From Akkermansia sp. (GTDB lineage: Bacteria; Verrucomicrobiota; Verrucomicrobiia; Verrucomicrobiales; Akkermansiaceae): a stretch of 48,742 bases of DNA. The position numbers and the translations under genes were made by a program. The notes below the pieces were generated by a model. It worked only from the letters and a program-made list of their open reading frames with translations. It made no database searches and was not told the DNA's origin. Location of the stretch: positions 1 to 48,742 of the forward strand of contig JAFXCP010000024.1 in the NCBI GenBank assembly GCA_017521405.1, in the 5' to 3' direction. This document shows positions 7,701-13,641 of this stretch, one piece after another (position 1 is the stretch's first letter; the number at the start of each line of letters is the position of its first letter).

Positions 7701-9468
7701 AAGTGAGCGTGGCATGCCCATTGCTGTTGCTTATCATGGCCTCCTCGGTAAGGGCGTTGATGGTGAAATACCCCTTATCGGCGGAGCTGGTGTACCAGTC
7801 CATTCTGTTGCCATTCAAATCAAGCGTACCACCCCCGGTGCCGAAGGTGAAATCGCGTTTAATTTGCCCGGTATCGGCAATAACCACCGTTGCCCCGGTA
7901 TTTACCAGCACATTATAGGCGGCATAGCCATCCTTCTGTTGCAGGTAATTCCGCCCGGTGCCGCCCAAATTTAACAAGGCATGGGTATCCCCCGTGCCGT
8001 CAATATACAACTCGCCGGCTCCCATTTTGCGCCACTCCGTCATGTGCGACTCAGGATTGGTGAATTGCATATGCACCGCAGCACCCTCATTCACAACATA
8101 CCCGGCGTGGTTAAAGACGTTCTCCTCCCCGGCCTCCGATACAATTGTAAAGCTTCCCCCGGTAAAGCCTGCATATCCGATACCCAAGTCCACGCTGTCC
8201 CGAAGGATAATGCGTTTCTCCTCCCCGCTATTGGCTGTAAATTCCAGATTTTCCGTATAAAATAAATCCTCAATCGTTTGCAGTAACTTGCCATCCGGAT
8301 TTTTAGAAGCATCATATAAATCCGCATCGTACGCATACCAATTTTGCGTATCCTTCAGGTCGGACAAATCCGCCCATGTATTCAGCCCGGTTCGCAACCC
8401 GTTGTAACGCGCCAGCTCCACCCCGGTGGCACTTTGAACCGTACCGCTCCATAGGGTCGTGCTGTAACCATTATTCTCGATATAATCGCCCTCTGTAGAA
8501 ACTGCATTCAGGTATACGGTGTTCTCCGTGCCGAAATCAACGGATTTCCCGAAGGAATTTAGCGTTTGCTCTGTCCATTGCGGCATACTCAGTGACCAGT
8601 TGACGGATGCACCGGAATTCACAGCGTAGGAGCCAAGAAATTCGTAGCGTCCTAAAGTTTCATTGTAACGATATGTTGGGCTACCGGAATCCCCGCCTCG
8701 AATGCCATTGGGCAGTGGCGTGGTAAGGCTGGCACCCGCCTGCTCCGGGGAGCTGTAGTACATATACTGCCGAGTAGTGAACTTATCATCCTGAGGTATA
8801 ACAACTTCACGTGTTTCAAACAACCCCCCGATGATATACGTATATGCCCCCCCCATACTATGCTCCACACCATCCTTCCACACCCCCATGCTGCCGCCGC
8901 CGGAGTGGTACACATAATCCCCCACGAGAGAATTCTTCTCCTCCTCTTCCGTAATGTAAGCCAGCGGATTCCAAGCGGCATCCACCTGCAGCTTGCTTTG
9001 CCGTTGCAACATATAGTCATCCGACGATTTATGGCGAAATTCTGTATGGCGAATATCAATCCCTTTGTAATTGATTGCGTGTTCCACTCCCACCTCTCGC
9101 TCACCATAAGAGGCATTGATGGTACCGTTGTGAGCCACCGTCACAATACTATTAGGAGCAATCGCCGCATAAGGTCCGCCATCTCCCGTGCCGGAAAAAC
9201 TAATCATCCCCTGTTTTATCGGGATGAAATAAGGTGTAGTCCCATCCGTATAATAGATACCGATGCCCTTATCCTTCTCCGTACGAATAAAATCCACTAA
9301 GGCATTCACCCTCTCCCCCACCACATAACGCCCCTTGTTCTGCCCATAATCCGTATACGTTTGCAAATGCACGTCCTCGTGCATCACGCCGGCTTGGGTT
9401 GTAGCGCACAATAGAGAGAACGCAGCCAGTAAACACTTTCGGAGTAAGACAGGGAGATGGGGTTTCAT
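1744..9468 (-). CDS. Giant S6-type peptidase / autotransporter-repeat protein with PEP-CTERM tail, 2574 aa
   Basis: Residues 1-26 are a signal peptide (cut after TTQA). Residues about 30-330 resemble the chymotrypsin-fold domain of S6 peptidases (IgA1 protease/SPATE type): an opening HLQTYTDYGQNKGRYVVG, VAHN with likely catalytic His113, DDYMLQRQSKL with likely Asp150 or 151, and GGDSGSP with Ser261. The triad seems intact. About 2,000 residues of repeats of the autotransporter-associated beta-strand kind follow (GTGTLILG, GAGTLKLSG, GNNTFSG), forming a presumed beta-helix. The end is VVPEPATATLSLLALAALAARRRRG, a PEP-CTERM signal; no autotransporter beta-barrel is present. A longer reading frame opens at 9528, but the start at 9468 is preferred: it gives a clean signal peptide and a good promoter lies between the two starts. 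Likely a secreted, surface-held protease acting on host or mucin-associated proteins (inference). Confidence 0.85.
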   Translation of the reverse strand: MKPHLPVLLRKCLLAAFSLLCATTQAGVMHEDVHLQTYTDYGQNKGRYVVGERVNALVDFIRTEKDKGIGIYYTDGTTPYFIPIKQGMISFSGTGDGGPYAAIAPNSIVTVAHNGTINASYGEREVGVEHAINYKGIDIRHTEFRHKSSDDYMLQRQSKLQVDAAWNPLAYITEEEEKNSLVGDYVYHSGGGSMGVWKDGVEHSMGGAYTYIIGGLFETREVVIPQDDKFTTRQYMYYSSPEQAGASLTTPLPNGIRGGDSGSPTYRYNETLGRYEFLGSYAVNSGASVNWSLSMPQWTEQTLNSFGKSVDFGTENTVYLNAVSTEGDYIENNGYSTTLWSGTVQSATGVELARYNGLRTGLNTWADLSDLKDTQNWYAYDADLYDASKNPDGKLLQTIEDLFYTENLEFTANSGEEKRIILRDSVDLGIGYAGFTGGSFTIVSEAGEENVFNHAGYVVNEGAAVHMQFTNPESHMTEWRKMGAGELYIDGTGDTHALLNLGGTGRNYLQQKDGYAAYNVLVNTGATVVIADTGQIKRDFTFGTGGGTLDLNGNRMDWYTSSADKGYFTINALTEEAMISNSNGHATLTYKEAGEATYLGSFRDTAEGALTIDYQGGGVLCLHGIHTDLSHNTESGFIVSNGKVVLSGINTVHGMGSLSGNNAQRAVIENDWHYADATMNVSVANGATFELGSHARLKGNVTVETGGTYVMREGVKERFEYVEGHVFTEDTNEYRDYFGHKGDVVLKEEARMQVEFSEGTTSSTLYSGNISGSGSLTVNTGKTGGILYLEGNNTFSGKKVLQSGGLVGTNTTSLGNTTEEKWLVESGGWIASQKESAESLLARVDAASSGTLALSTDEATQLDLETHKHLYLGAEYGQTVQYGTSGTETTLKAVDGSWRLGGGGGELVVNYKLTGNNNLLLGADDTSTGVVTLTNKKNDFNGDIFFNGTGIILNATSSTLGNAKLHLNYGNAFNLANAEVLQQNITTSADGMILVDALEHQDLDLSQHASLALAAGHDTSYSGNITLADGQEYIFSSDSGATLTLAGELEHSRALVVDAQGQNGGTVILAGNDSWSGDITVRGHRDNNGTGEICLALGQDVVSTGTIKLEQGGYLDLAGHNLTVQGNLQSTQSYLVDSTSTGTLILDNTLGAMSIEAPLSLHTVRKIGEHHLLLNGANDIHKLYVDSGTLKIGNNAATTLGNTLVLADGTTLDTAGYTVRASVKAEEGTVNILGAGSTSSIAGDIALGNNVHLNFQENTKFTLQGNHYGGHTATMETTNSTLALQNGTYTNVEGLLLLNGDVRIESIGSANNMKRHLEKVQLNGGKLTLWEQTWNTIWEIDSLSGSGELHWDSHTNHSSSARLILRGAGDFNGSISMERTYSNSNRTHQAYLELASDAVAKNAHIHLQGTNANAVASLAINTENAQTKGLSGNAYSFVYAGESVESAAMSGAARPASTRTATLSLDTDTNHTFSGTLGNTSDSSSAGLSLVKTGTGIQTFNGASAVLNNISALAGTLNINTTALTIHGDVTLAGGATLNLGESFSLNAGQCLSLQRGAEGSGQAVLNSTLVLNGGSLSIDAGGLSTSSPLLSLSSGISMGSNFGSNCQLDFTHSAPLSFNTTYQISDGDWSSLAPYLSLTCAEYASATLTATSSGLSVTFNLNNNYIQWTGDEKILQAGSKILFTDSVENNHARLTAAAAAEIAIFENEHSFTISSENGSEFSLGEMRVAGTGELQVNTSVNATNMLVADSATIGGSGTLSVDSLTLESDLTTRMGIQLNTLRANGKRWTLDGSQNAFTQNLSLEQANTIDAIRVEGQATLELEVTSASTLTTEVSGSGSVALTGGGSLEKNQQEHINLSKVELTDLTLKGGSTDFTGEATIAGRLSIAQEEVRFTEGAQVTTNHYRSGDTADGQPSTISIERGASLTITGDTDSDSTSASFLLAHWKNSFSTLTLNGGTLTAKNTRLLMGWDSGGHFEALSGEAHLKGILFSDARNHAETLILGDARLNIGSGGITGMKSNDTVQLGNGTIAATADFSISGGTIELVGSGSGTVFDTNGHSITLNSAISGIGSVVKNGTGTLILGSNALSVLENSSIVVNKGVLDLSAASASSTLLDHVSGAGTVKLSYDMTNGNGTAFDFRGLSGTVQLEQGRILLSSSTFGEEHPDFVLNSANSQLVFAGTGTHINSNITLGAGTDIHANKDCSGEISGSVNGNYALTKRGAGTLKLSGGINLATLRPGAGTLILSGKENTVGMLDISMARSADGTIQLEQDAELNVSGKIWARNNTNTAIVLKQGASLSNTEDHVILSNRNSQTEARMVCTASDAEYSILKSDFVFSNGHLEYTAGDATLGNTLTHSSVENSGNGILIVDNSQNTLSGLHATGGSINVLNMTTLDLKELEIASSLSIGVYAGSTVAAEQEAHINVSSLASFGSGATLNADLALKSGATLCIESSVKMGSDVRLETGLSLSGAQYNALQHLKAGDKITLFTGIDALYLGAQTEPSSAFALSDGVQASDYFTNLTADYFLEYDTSKGEGEGTLSIGVVVPEPATATLSLLALAALAARRRRG

Positions 9469-9478
9469 AATTCCTGAC

Positions 9479-9507
9479 ACTCTAGCAAAGTCCGCTCGAG
9501 GCGTCAA
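9479..9507 (-). promoter_or_regulatory. Sigma70-type promoter of the giant peptidase, near-leaderless
   Basis: On the minus strand TTGACG (9507-9502), a 17-base spacer and TAGAGT (9484-9479) precede the ATG at 9468 by ten bases. Transcription would begin within a few bases of the start codon, so the mRNA would be leaderless or almost so. This also argues against the upstream start at 9528. Confidence 0.6.
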
Positions 9508-9556
9508 GAGAAAGCTGCGTAAAGGCAATTTTTTACAGTCTGTTTAATTTTACCCT

Positions 9557-9590
9557 CTTAACGCGCAGAAATCGAAAGTCCTTGCTTTTT
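9557..9590 (+). repeat. Left copy of 34-bp direct repeat bounding the defence island
   Basis: The 34 bases starting CTTAACGCGCAG and ending CCTTGCTTTTT recur exactly at 15535-15568 in the same orientation; similarity extends leftwards through TTTAATTTT with three mismatches and weakly to the right. The AT-rich genes between the copies are defence genes and transposon relics, so the repeats may be attachment-site or recombination boundaries. No integrase survives between them. Confidence 0.7.
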
Positions 9591-10037
9591 GTGCGTATTC
9601 ACTGCTTTATATTTAATCAATTACGAAAAATAAGAGCGAGTTTTATCTCCAAGTTATCATGATAAACACCCTTTGAGGGGGATACGGCTTCCCCCCCCTC
9701 TGTTTTTTCACTCAAAATCCAAGTTCTTTGCAAAGTCCCGCGAACGCCCTTCGATGGTAAGTCCGCAAATGAGATGGTGAAAGCTCTCGGCCTGAATTTT
9801 GGGGATGCAAAGCACTAAGAGCTCTTTTTTCAAAAAGTGTTGCATTTGAACTTGCAATTCACCATCATGGCGGCAACCGGGGGAAGGACTCATTGCCGTC
9901 CTTCCCCCACCCCCCCCATCCTGCTAGGGCAGTTTGGGCTCCTTTGGAGACTTTTTTGGGGCCTCTTTGGTGTTGCTTTTGTTTTTACACTTCTCAAAAA
10001 ATGAACATTACTACTCGTGCTACTTGCACGCCTTCAA
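9591..10037. other. Gene-poor stretch with two hairpins
   Basis: No convincing gene is visible. GAGGGGG (9675-9681) pairs with CCCCCTC (9694-9700) followed by a T-rich run, a terminator-like element on the plus strand. A perfect 11-bp stem, GGGGGAAGGAC (9879-9889) with GTCCTTCCCCC (9898-9908), has no T run. A 61-codon minus-strand frame at 9708-9893 resembles nothing recognisable and lies between the hairpins; it is more likely decayed DNA than a gene. Confidence 0.4.
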
Positions 10038-10066
10038 TTGGTGTGGTAGAATGCTGATTGTACACT
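10038..10066 (+). promoter_or_regulatory. Predicted promoter of the AbiC-like gene
   Basis: TTGGTG (10038-10043), a 17-base spacer and TACACT (10061-10066) stand 16 bases before the ATG at 10083. The match is moderate. Confidence 0.4.
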
Positions 10067-10082
10067 TTATCTGAAATCGCAT

Positions 10083-11300
10083 ATGCAACCTTGCTGTTTA
10101 GGTCTCATTATTCTGCTCTCTATCCCCTTGTTGGCATGGATTATTCTTCTGTACCGAAAAGGCTTCTTCTCAACTTTCTTGGGACGTTTCGTCATATGGG
10201 GTGTGGTACTGCTCCTTCTTACCATAGCCTACCACCCTATTTTAAAACATTTGGTTGGTTATACAAAACTTGAATCCGCCGCTCAATTCGGTGACCAGTA
10301 TGGTGCGCTAAACTGCTTTATTTCAGGTTTGGCGTTTATCGGACTTGTTCTCACTCTTTTAATGCAAAGTGAAGATTTAAATCTTCAAAGAAAAGAAATG
10401 AGAGAGTCGCGCGTTGAATTTGAAAAACAAACGAAACAATTCACCCGGCAAACGACTCTCATGCAAACTCAAATTAACGAGGAACGAACTGCTGCAAAAG
10501 AGCAACTAACTCTCCATGAAAAATCGACATGGATGCAGGAAACTATGGGGCTCATTTCAAGATTTGCCGACGAAATCAAATCTTTAGAATGTACATACGG
10601 AGACACGCCAGAATCAATTAATACCGTATCAGGGAAACAAGTTGTCAACCTCCTATATGATGCCTATACTGAACAATGTTTATATGATTTCATGAAATCC
10701 CAATTGGGAGAGAAAAAATTAACTATCCCTCGTTTCCTCGAAAAAGAGTATTTTTGCAAGAAAGACGCTTTCCATCAGGCTATTATTTCTTTATATCCAT
10801 TAATGAAGCAAAGATTTCTAATAACAGAGCGCATAAGCAACACCTACCATCTTTCTTCGTCAGAAATTGCTCAGTTATTAATGTTCGTCCCCTTGGATTC
10901 CACCGATGAATTGAAATTTCTTATGTTCATGTTCGAACCGGCTTGGAAAAGAATGTGGATAGAAGCAGACAGGGAAAAACGCAATAATATTCAAAATGAG
11001 ATTTTTCTATTGAATCAGCAGATACGCATTGATGCCCAAAAAGTTGCAATATTATTAACAAATCGAGCAAACTCTTTTGCATTGAAAACATTGAACAAAA
11101 TCGTAGAACGAATACTAAAAGATCCCAGCAAAAATTTCGACGAAAACCTTGAAGGTTTAGATAACGTAAACTTGAAGGTCGCCTACCTGATTTTTAATGA
11201 TCTCCTTAAAATTCTTAAAGAAGAAGCCAGCAGACAGACATGCCAAGCTTTCTTCTATAATGAATTGATACGTTATTCGTCAGGGCTTTTAACTGCTTAA
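10083..11300 (+). CDS. Putative AbiC-like phage abortive-infection membrane protein, 405 aa
   Basis: Two hydrophobic segments (about 5-25 and 33-52) and a third after GDQYGALNCFISGLAFIGLVLTLL (about 70-95) are followed by a long Glu/Lys/Gln-rich coiled coil (about 97-145) and a soluble helical region to the end. The order short membrane anchors, GDxxGAxN...SGLAF...LLxQ motif, QRKEMRESRxEFEKQ coiled coil matches the 'putative phage abortive infection' (putAbiC) family as I know it. These proteins are thought to sense or disrupt infection at the membrane; mechanism is unknown. The gene is AT-rich compared with its chromosomal neighbours, lies first in an island bounded by direct repeats, and overlaps the coding sense of the following HNH gene. 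The family call rests on pattern recognition only. Confidence 0.6.
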   Translation: MQPCCLGLIILLSIPLLAWIILLYRKGFFSTFLGRFVIWGVVLLLLTIAYHPILKHLVGYTKLESAAQFGDQYGALNCFISGLAFIGLVLTLLMQSEDLNLQRKEMRESRVEFEKQTKQFTRQTTLMQTQINEERTAAKEQLTLHEKSTWMQETMGLISRFADEIKSLECTYGDTPESINTVSGKQVVNLLYDAYTEQCLYDFMKSQLGEKKLTIPRFLEKEYFCKKDAFHQAIISLYPLMKQRFLITERISNTYHLSSSEIAQLLMFVPLDSTDELKFLMFMFEPAWKRMWIEADREKRNNIQNEIFLLNQQIRIDAQKVAILLTNRANSFALKTLNKIVERILKDPSKNFDENLEGLDNVNLKVAYLIFNDLLKILKEEASRQTCQAFFYNELIRYSSGLLTA

Positions 11301-11434
11301 AATTATCCATAATATCCGCCATAACACTCTTCCAGTCAGATATTCCTTCTGTAGAATCCTTCTGGAGGTCTGTCATTCTTTTCGGAGTTAACACAGCTTC
11401 CTATAAATTTGCGTTAGCACAAGCACTTCTCCAA

Positions 11435-12031
11435 TTGGCGGCAACAGATACATTCTGCAATCTGCAACAGGAAACGGAAGTCCGGTGGAATCTGGTGGAA
11501 ACAGCTTGGGAATATGGTCTTAATGCCGCTACTATTGGAGTTAAATATGATGAAGATGCCAAGTTATTATTTGTAGATAATTGCCTGAGGCGTAAAAATA
11601 TAACCTCGGCAAAGGATGCGTTGAACGGCTATCAAAAAGGTAGATGCTTCTATTGTTTCCGCAATATTGATATTGATACATCGTCACCAGATGCGTGTGA
11701 TGTAGACCATTTCTACCCCCATATACTCAAACCTTTCATTCCATATGCCAATTTAGACGGCATATGGAATTTGGTTCTTGCGTGCAGACATTGCAACCGA
11801 GGCTCCAATGGCAAGTTTTCAAGAGTGTCGGCTGTTAAATATGTGCAACGATTGCACAAGAGAAATGAATCCCTGATTTGCAGCCATCATCCGCTGCGAG
11901 AAACACTAATACAACAAACGGGGAATAATGCTGAAACTCGGAGCTGCTATATACGCGACATCGATATGCAAGCAGTCTCGTATCTACTTCATCGTTGGGA
12001 AACAGAACCTGTCAACCCTGCCGTTTTTTAA
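11435..12031 (+). CDS. HNH endonuclease, unusual or damaged 5' end
   Basis: The core is a zinc-bound HNH nuclease: CFYC (71-74 from the TTG), DVDHFYPH (89-96), NLDGIWNLVLACRHCNRG (106-123, with a second Cys pair). The TTG at 11435 is the first usable start, but the same frame continues upstream without a stop to 11264 and encodes SVESFWRSVILFGVNTASY just before it, which looks like the conserved N-terminus of this HNH family. No ATG, GTG or TTG exists in that upstream part. So the true product either begins at a non-standard codon, is made by -1 frameshifting from the AbiC-like gene, or is 5'-damaged. It probably cuts phage or invading DNA, in the same unit as the AbiC-like gene (inference). 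Confidence 0.7.
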   Translation: MAATDTFCNLQQETEVRWNLVETAWEYGLNAATIGVKYDEDAKLLFVDNCLRRKNITSAKDALNGYQKGRCFYCFRNIDIDTSSPDACDVDHFYPHILKPFIPYANLDGIWNLVLACRHCNRGSNGKFSRVSAVKYVQRLHKRNESLICSHHPLRETLIQQTGNNAETRSCYIRDIDMQAVSYLLHRWETEPVNPAVF

Positions 12032-12142
12032 ATGACACACGATACCACACACTCAGACATCACTTTAAACTATTATAACGAAAACGCTGCTGCATTTGCC
12101 GCAGATACCCAAGCAGTAGATTTTTCGGCTCTTCTGCAATAA
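12032..12142 (+). pseudogene. N-terminal stub of a SAM-dependent methyltransferase
   Basis: The ATG directly follows the HNH stop. The 36 codons include TLNYYNENAAAFAADTQAVD, which resembles the opening helix of small class I SAM-dependent methyltransferases (YYNxNAxxFxxxTxxVDF). The glycine-rich SAM-binding motif that should come next is missing because the frame runs into the ISL3-type transposase relic. I read it as a gene cut off by insertion of that element; it cannot be an active enzyme. Its position suggests the original unit was AbiC-like, HNH, methyltransferase. Confidence 0.5.
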
Positions 12143-12728
12143 TTGTGGAATGACCAACGGACGCAAGAAACGCAGGCGGAGAAATCTATTAGTAAAAGGT
12201 AGAAAAACATCGAGCATGGAGGAGAAATCTCCTACCATGCCCGGTGTTGTGTTCTTGAAGTACTTGAAAATTACAGCAACGGGCACGGATAGTCAAGGCA
12301 AATTTGATTATGCCGTGTGTGATGAAATTCAGGCAAGCAGCTGTCCTCACTGCCATTCACAGGAGGTATATGTGCATGGTTATTACTATCGCAACCCTAG
12401 TGCCAAGGGACGTGATGGTACAAGAAAACGACTAAGGATAAAGGTAAAACGCTATAAATGCCGATGCTGTGGCAAAACCCATACGCAGAACTTCAACCAT
12501 ATTGGGCTTGCAAAATACCAGCGGCGTAATGCTCGGCTCAATGATGCCATCTCGCGCGAATGCGCCAATGGAGTATGCAACAAGAAAATAGGAGAAAAGT
12601 ATCGGATAAGTACCAGCACAGTGGAACGCCAGTGGCTCGCAATCACGAGAAGCAGCTCAACGAACAACTCCATTATCCCTGTCCGTTGATCATGGGAATT
12701 GATGAGCACAGCATTCACCTCGGCCCCA
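12143..12728 (+). mobile_element. Truncated, frameshifted ISL3-family transposase relic
   Basis: The frame opening at 12150 encodes a basic start, a zinc ribbon (CPHCHSQEVYVHGYYYR ... YKCRCCGKTHTQNF) and a helix-turn-helix region ending KYRISTSTVERQW, as in ISL3 transposases. Between about 12625 and 12650 the reading frame slips by -1; the other frame continues with NEQLHYPCPLIMGIDEHSIH, the start of the DDE catalytic domain with its first Asp. Similarity stops around 12720, where the end of the restriction gene on the other strand begins. Most of the catalytic domain and the right terminal repeat are gone, so the element is dead. Its left edge interrupts a methyltransferase gene at about 12140. 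Confidence 0.7.
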
Positions 12729-13641
12729 AAAAACGATCGCCGTTAAGATGAATCATATGGTCGGGCATTTCTGCAATCCAGACTTCAGTATCCCATGCGA
12801 GCTGGTCTGCAAATTTCTTGTACGTTTTCAAATCTAAGAAAGCGGTGACATATATGTGCTCTGCATGACTACTTTCTGTCATTTCTTGAATTTGCTTTAC
12901 ACGCGCAGGTGTCATAGGGCCGACGGAAGTGACCGCCTCGACAAAATACAACCAATTCTTGTCAGGGGAATAGAGCATGACATCAGGCAATTTGTCGTGA
13001 ATCGTCATTTCCACCCCTAATTGCGAAAGGCGAGCTTCATCAAACACAAGGTCTTTTTCAATTGTATCACCTACATACAGACACTCGACACCCGGAGCAA
13101 ATCTTGGAGCAAACTCTTCAATGATGGCTTTTTGAAGCATGTTATGCTTACCCGGACTAAACGAAAAAGACGCACCGTTGATTACAACAGGAGTTTTGGT
13201 AAACTTGCGCTTCGTATCGTACAACTCCATCAATCCCTGATGAAGTTCTAGGAATGCTTTTCGATTCGAGTTCCATTGGCGTTTGCCATACGAACGCACA
13301 AGTTCCAACATTTCATCAGTCAAACGATAACGATAATTGGGGCTATTGGTAGCCATTCCATTGTCTTCTATGAATGCAGCATTCCTAAAATGATGCATAG
13401 CTTGTTTGCGTATCGTTTCACGAGAATTTTCCGCATATTTCACACCATAATGTTTATCTACGAACGTGATGATATCGTGTATTCGCTTCCAATTATTTTG
13501 AGCACACGACCATTTTGTACCCGGCCTCAAATCAGCCAGGGCCAAAAGAACCAGACAGCACATTTGATTGCGTTGCCGCTCAGGCACCATCATCGCTTCC
13601 AATAGGCAAGAAGCCTGTTCAAGATTGTTGTTCTTAGTCAT
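12715..13641 (-). CDS. BsuBI/PstI-type type II restriction endonuclease, 308 aa
   Basis: Length and motifs fit the BsuBI/PstI family (about 315-325 aa). An N-terminal helical DNA-binding part (1-150) is followed by the catalytic part with LPDVMLYSPDKNWLYFVEAV: Asp220 and Glu235 would be the PD-(D/E)XK metal ligands. The C-terminus HMIHLNGDRFLGPR looks complete. Family members cut CTGCAG, leaving 3' overhangs, so this is the predicted site. The start overlaps the stop of the methyltransferase gene by four bases (ATGA), so the pair is co-transcribed with the methyltransferase made first. The 3' end abuts and overlaps the transposase relic on the other strand. Confidence 0.85.
   Translation of the reverse strand: MTKNNNLEQASCLLEAMMVPERQRNQMCCLVLLALADLRPGTKWSCAQNNWKRIHDIITFVDKHYGVKYAENSRETIRKQAMHHFRNAAFIEDNGMATNSPNYRYRLTDEMLELVRSYGKRQWNSNRKAFLELHQGLMELYDTKRKFTKTPVVINGASFSFSPGKHNMLQKAIIEEFAPRFAPGVECLYVGDTIEKDLVFDEARLSQLGVEMTIHDKLPDVMLYSPDKNWLYFVEAVTSVGPMTPARVKQIQEMTESSHAEHIYVTAFLDLKTYKKFADQLAWDTEVWIAEMPDHMIHLNGDRFLGPR

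Noticed and set aside
1744-9300. Many plus-strand frames (for example 2908-3864) over the giant peptidase
   Set aside because: They are shadows of its repetitive GC-rich codons; several overlap one another in different frames.
9469-9528. Upstream start for the giant peptidase at 9528
   Set aside because: It would place the promoter inside the coding sequence and spoil the signal peptide.
11280-11300. Programmed -1 frameshift between the AbiC-like and HNH genes at CTTTTAAC
   Set aside because: The T-rich run is not in the X-XXY-YYZ register of the AbiC-like frame and no clear downstream stem was seen; kept only as one option for the missing start.
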